From Phoronis ovalis (Eukaryota; Phoronida; Phoronidae), in NCBI GenBank assembly GCA_028565635.1, contig JAOXYB010066090.1:1-10235 (forward strand): 10,235 nt of DNA. Direction: 5' to 3'. Position 1 is the stretch's first letter. Every line of letters begins with the position of its first letter. The position numbers were made by a program, and so were the translations under genes. A model generated the notes under the pieces. That model saw only the letters and a program-made list of their open reading frames with translations, made no database searches and was not told the origin of the DNA. Positions 8,087-10,235 of the stretch are shown here, piece by piece.

Positions 8087-8175
8087 CTCCCCCCGGGCCC
8101 CCCCCCTTAAGCACAAGGTGAAACTTTTCTGACCCCACTTACCAAAGTCACAAACTTTTTTGATCCCCTTGAATG
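8087..8175. repeat. C-rich block with 31-bp repeat units
   Basis: It starts with a C-rich run (8089-8106, CCCCCCGGG core). AAACTTTTCTGACCCC at 8121 and AAACTTTTTTGATCCCC at 8152 are then exactly 31 bp apart. The same motif type returns at 8755-8860. Confidence 0.6.
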
Positions 8176-8207
8176 ACAGCTTTTAGCATTATAGGGCGCG
8201 AAGAGAA

Positions 8208-8234
8208 CCTAGGGGATCCGGGGGCATGCCCCTC
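8208..8234. repeat. GC-rich palindromic motif
   Basis: GGGGCATGCCCC (8221-8232) is a perfect 12-bp palindrome, preceded by CTAGGGGATCCG. It is strikingly GC-rich for this window. I recall similar motifs in repeats of marine invertebrates, so it may belong to a dispersed non-autonomous element, but no element boundary is visible. Confidence 0.4.
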
Positions 8235-8754
8235 AGAAATATTTTTGAATATTTGTTGGGATTCTGGTACATTTTAGGACTATTCTTGCCAGGACAATGT
8301 GCCACATTTTATACAATAAGAAACATATTTACATGAAGAATATGGTTTGATAATATTATTTTATATTCCTTTATTAACTTTTTGAATAAATTAAACTCAC
8401 CTGTTACTGCTGGTGGTTTTTTAATCTTACTGGAAATGTTTAATAAAACCAACCAAGACATTAAAGCTACATGATATACTATAACAGCAACGAAAGATTT
8501 ATTTATTTTTATATATTTCTTAGTATATGTTAAAATACTTGTAAATTTTCAGACAGCTGATAGAATACCTATTGCTGCTTCATATATTAATTCCCTGGTT
8601 GCGTTTGGGATTTGTGTAAAAACTGGTGGAATTGCAATACGGATTATATAGCATTTTAATAAAAAATACAATGAATTATATTTCCAGGAAAATTTGGTTC
8701 TTTTGTGCTATTTTAACAAGGCTGGGATGTATGTGGTTTGCGCAGTGCCTTATG
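8235..8754. other. AT-rich spacer, nothing recognised
   Basis: About 520 bp between the two C-rich blocks. A/T-rich with scattered stops. The open frame starting near 8626 owes its length mainly to the adjoining C-rich repeat. No transposon end, RNA gene or conserved coding frame was seen. Confidence 0.5.
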
Positions 8755-8860
8755 GTGGAAAAGGAGTCTAACATTTTGGACCCCCCTCACTTTGATGGTA
8801 AAACATTTTCTACACCCCCTTGTAAGGAGTCTGAACTTTTTGACCCCCCCCCCCTTCCAA
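8755..8860. repeat. C-rich block with ~31.5-bp repeat units
   Basis: AAGGAGTCT occurs at 8761 and 8824, 63 bp apart, with a related unit between them. Each unit ends in a C run (GGACCCCCC, TACACCCCC, TGACCCCCC). This matches the 31-bp motif at 8121-8168 and is probably the same repeat family. The C runs give an Asp-Pro-Pro pattern in one frame (8626-8868), which I regard as a by-product. Confidence 0.65.
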
Positions 8861-8879
8861 TAATATAAATTATGACCAG

Positions 8880-9004
8880 TCCCTTAGGATTGTCTGCATA
8901 TTTTGTGATTCACTAAAATTCCTAGTAAATCCACAAAACAGTTGATGAAAGTATTTCTGCTTATTTTCTCTGAATATTTAGTAACAACTTCTTTCCAAAT
9001 ATTT
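8880..9004. repeat. diverged direct repeat, copy B
   Basis: Second copy of the sequence at 7850-7984, same orientation, about 1.03 kb apart. It starts just after the second C-rich block. Best-preserved shared segments are GATTGTCTG, CAGTTGATG and CAACTTCTTTCC. Confidence 0.65.
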
Positions 9005-9236
9005 TTACACACTATGTCTAATTTACATTTAATTGCGATATTTCTTGCCCGGATTTCTTGAGCTGCTTTATAAATCCAAGCCTTTCTCCTAGGTATAATC
9101 AGTGCTTGTAACTTTGTATCAAGGCATCTGATTAGACACTTGCCTAATTTTCTTTCATTTAGACTTGAGCTTACAACAAGCTAGCATATCCTTTTTGAGA
9201 TCGTCTGTTGCAATCACAATTGACAAACCAATGCCC

Positions 9237-9650
9237 GGGGGGTACAGTCACTCAAATTTACTATATATGTATCTGCCGCCTAATAGACCCCTTCTTTGTT
9301 ACCGTATTTCCGTAGGATATGTTTTTCACGCTTCTCTATGCCTTTTTTACCTTAGGGTATACCTTTCTTGTCTGATATTTACAACAGGGTATATTTTCAA
9401 AAAATATTCGTATACTTTAGGGTGCATTTCTTGGAAAATTCATTTACGACAGGTATGAAAAATTAAGGTTCTTAAATTTTCCCATAAATATTTACCGCAG
9501 GGTATATAATTTGCAAGTGAATTTTGCACAGGTATCTATTTCGGAAATGATATTTACAACAGGGTATATTTTTCATGTTTTTAATTTAGGACAGGATATA
9601 TTTTTAATTACCTTTATTTACCATAGGGTCAGGGGTTTTTACCCTAAGGC
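9237..9650. repeat. degenerate ~32-bp GGGTATA tandem array
   Basis: GGGTAT or a close variant occurs at about 9314, 9355, 9387, 9420, 9452, 9500, 9531, 9562, 9594 and 9626, with an outlying GGGTAC near 9240. Most spacings are 31-33 bp. A typical unit reads TTTACAACAGGGTATATTTT. Units are diverged in between, so this is an old satellite-like array. Two open frames (9165-9458, 9511-9753) follow the repeat and have no independent coding support. Confidence 0.8.
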
Positions 9651-10049
9651 GCACACCTCTACCAACTTTTTTGCCAAGTATCACCCTGACCTACATGTTT
9701 ACAAAAAGCATAATACAAATAGATCCACGAATCTGCAGTTATTGCATCATTAGTATAGATTTTGAATTACTTATATTAACTATTTTCATAAATGTTTAGT
9801 TATTATAAGTTAAAAAACAATTAAAATCACTTCAAAAATATTGGATTAAATTGTTTTTACAATCTCTCGACCTTTCAGTTTTTCATCAGGTACCCTCGGC
9901 TGATGAAGGTTGAAGACCAAAACGCTATTTTAAAAAATGGAAGCTGAGAACAATTATATTCTTCTTTCTTTATTATTTCTTTCTACATATGTGTTTATTC
10001 GGGTTGATTTTGAGTGAGAAACCCTGACGGTAAATGACGTACAAGTGAC
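9651..10049. other. intergenic or upstream DNA before the edge ORF
   Basis: AT-rich to about 9880, then a hairpin region. A pyrimidine-rich tract (9959-9986) and a TGACGT element (10035-10040) precede the edge ORF. Either could be incidental, or be part of a splice acceptor region or 5' flank. Confidence 0.4.
9882..9907 (+). repeat. hairpin with CTGATGA core
   Basis: TTCATCAG (9882-9889) and CTGATGAA (9900-9907) form an 8-bp perfect stem with a 10-nt loop. CTGATGA is followed by a possible 3-bp stem (9908-9910 with 9916-9918) and then AAAACGC. This loosely recalls the CUGAUGA...GAAAC half of a hammerhead ribozyme, but the conserved G is A and no matching 5' strand was found. Confidence 0.5.
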
Positions 10050-10235
10050 ATGACAATGAACAATGGGACACGTACACTTATTACAGATATCTTCCGCTTC
10101 AACGCCCGGGTGGAAGACATTTACCAGCACGTCTTGTCAGTGTACGCCCCTAAGGACTGTGCGGGTTTCGTTTTGAGATTAAGATCTAGTCATGTCCTCA
10201 CGAAAACATCGAAGATTTATATCAGCAGCTGTGGG
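10050..10235 (+). CDS. unidentified partial coding frame running off the window
   Basis: From ATG 10050 (second ATG at 10056) the frame stays open for all 62 codons to the window's end; an in-frame TGA at 10035-10037 closes it upstream. Base composition rises to near half G+C, well above its surroundings, and the residues look protein-like: ITDIFRFNARVEDIYQHV, then SVYAPKDCAGFVLRL. ATTACAG ending at 10086 is also a good splice acceptor after a short pyrimidine-rich stretch, so the true exon could start at 10087 in the same frame, with the ATGs in an intron. No signal peptide or known domain is recognised and I assign no function. It is probably a host exon of a gene extending to the right. 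Confidence 0.5.
   Translation, partial: MTMNNGTRTLITDIFRFNARVEDIYQHVLSVYAPKDCAGFVLRLRSSHVLTKTSKIYISSCG

Noticed and set aside
8626-8868. 80-codon frame with Asp-Pro-Pro repeats
   Set aside because: The pattern is explained by the C-rich 31-bp repeat rather than protein selection.
9165-9753. Frames at 9165-9458 and 9511-9753
   Set aside because: Both are translations of the GGGTATA array.
1-10235. CRISPR array, tRNA, rRNA or bacterial operon
   Set aside because: No spacer-repeat pattern, no tRNA T-arm with matching arms, and no packed intact ORFs; the repeats present are satellite-like.

Overview
This window looks like animal nuclear DNA. It is AT-rich, coding frames are short and widely spaced, spliced-gene signals are plausible, and most of it is intergenic DNA with decayed mobile elements. 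The recognisable element families (a Penelope-like GIY-YIG retroelement, a DDE_4/Harbinger-type transposase, Maverick/Polinton capsid-type genes) and the ~31-32 bp GGGTATA and C-rich repeats fit a marine invertebrate, perhaps a mollusc. That placement is an inference from recalled family resemblance. No bacterial operon, rRNA, tRNA or CRISPR array was seen.

Layout. 1-1000: the 3' part of a probable host gene on + (ORF 270-989, frame open from 195, possible intron before it), followed by three AATAAA signals. 990-3100: AT-rich intergenic DNA with a TTTTTTAATTG block and a 95-bp duplication. 3094-3561: an unexplained frame without an ATG. 3761-4567 (-): a broken DDE-type transposase in several frames. 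4932-5693 (+): the 3' end of a Penelope-like element carrying a GIY-YIG endonuclease domain. 5674-7621 (-): a block of decayed Maverick/Polinton (adintovirus-like) genes, comprising a virion-protein homologue, a small Gly/Met-rich frame, and the F54H12.2-like minor-capsid-type protein, with an inverted/tandem ~21-bp GATATC array between genes. 7850-9004: two diverged copies of one sequence flanking two C-rich 31-bp repeat blocks. 9237-9650: a degenerate ~32-bp GGGTATA array. 9882-9907: a hairpin with a CTGATGA core. 10050-10235 (+): a GC-richer frame running off the window, probably a host exon.

The host-like frames lie at the two edges and show no sign of working together. The centre is a graveyard of three element classes. 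The Polinton block is the most informative part: its genes share one strand and follow one order, as in intact elements, yet every recognised gene is broken, so it is a fossil rather than a working system. No demonstrably new system was found. The unidentified frames and the repeat arrays are the least explained parts.
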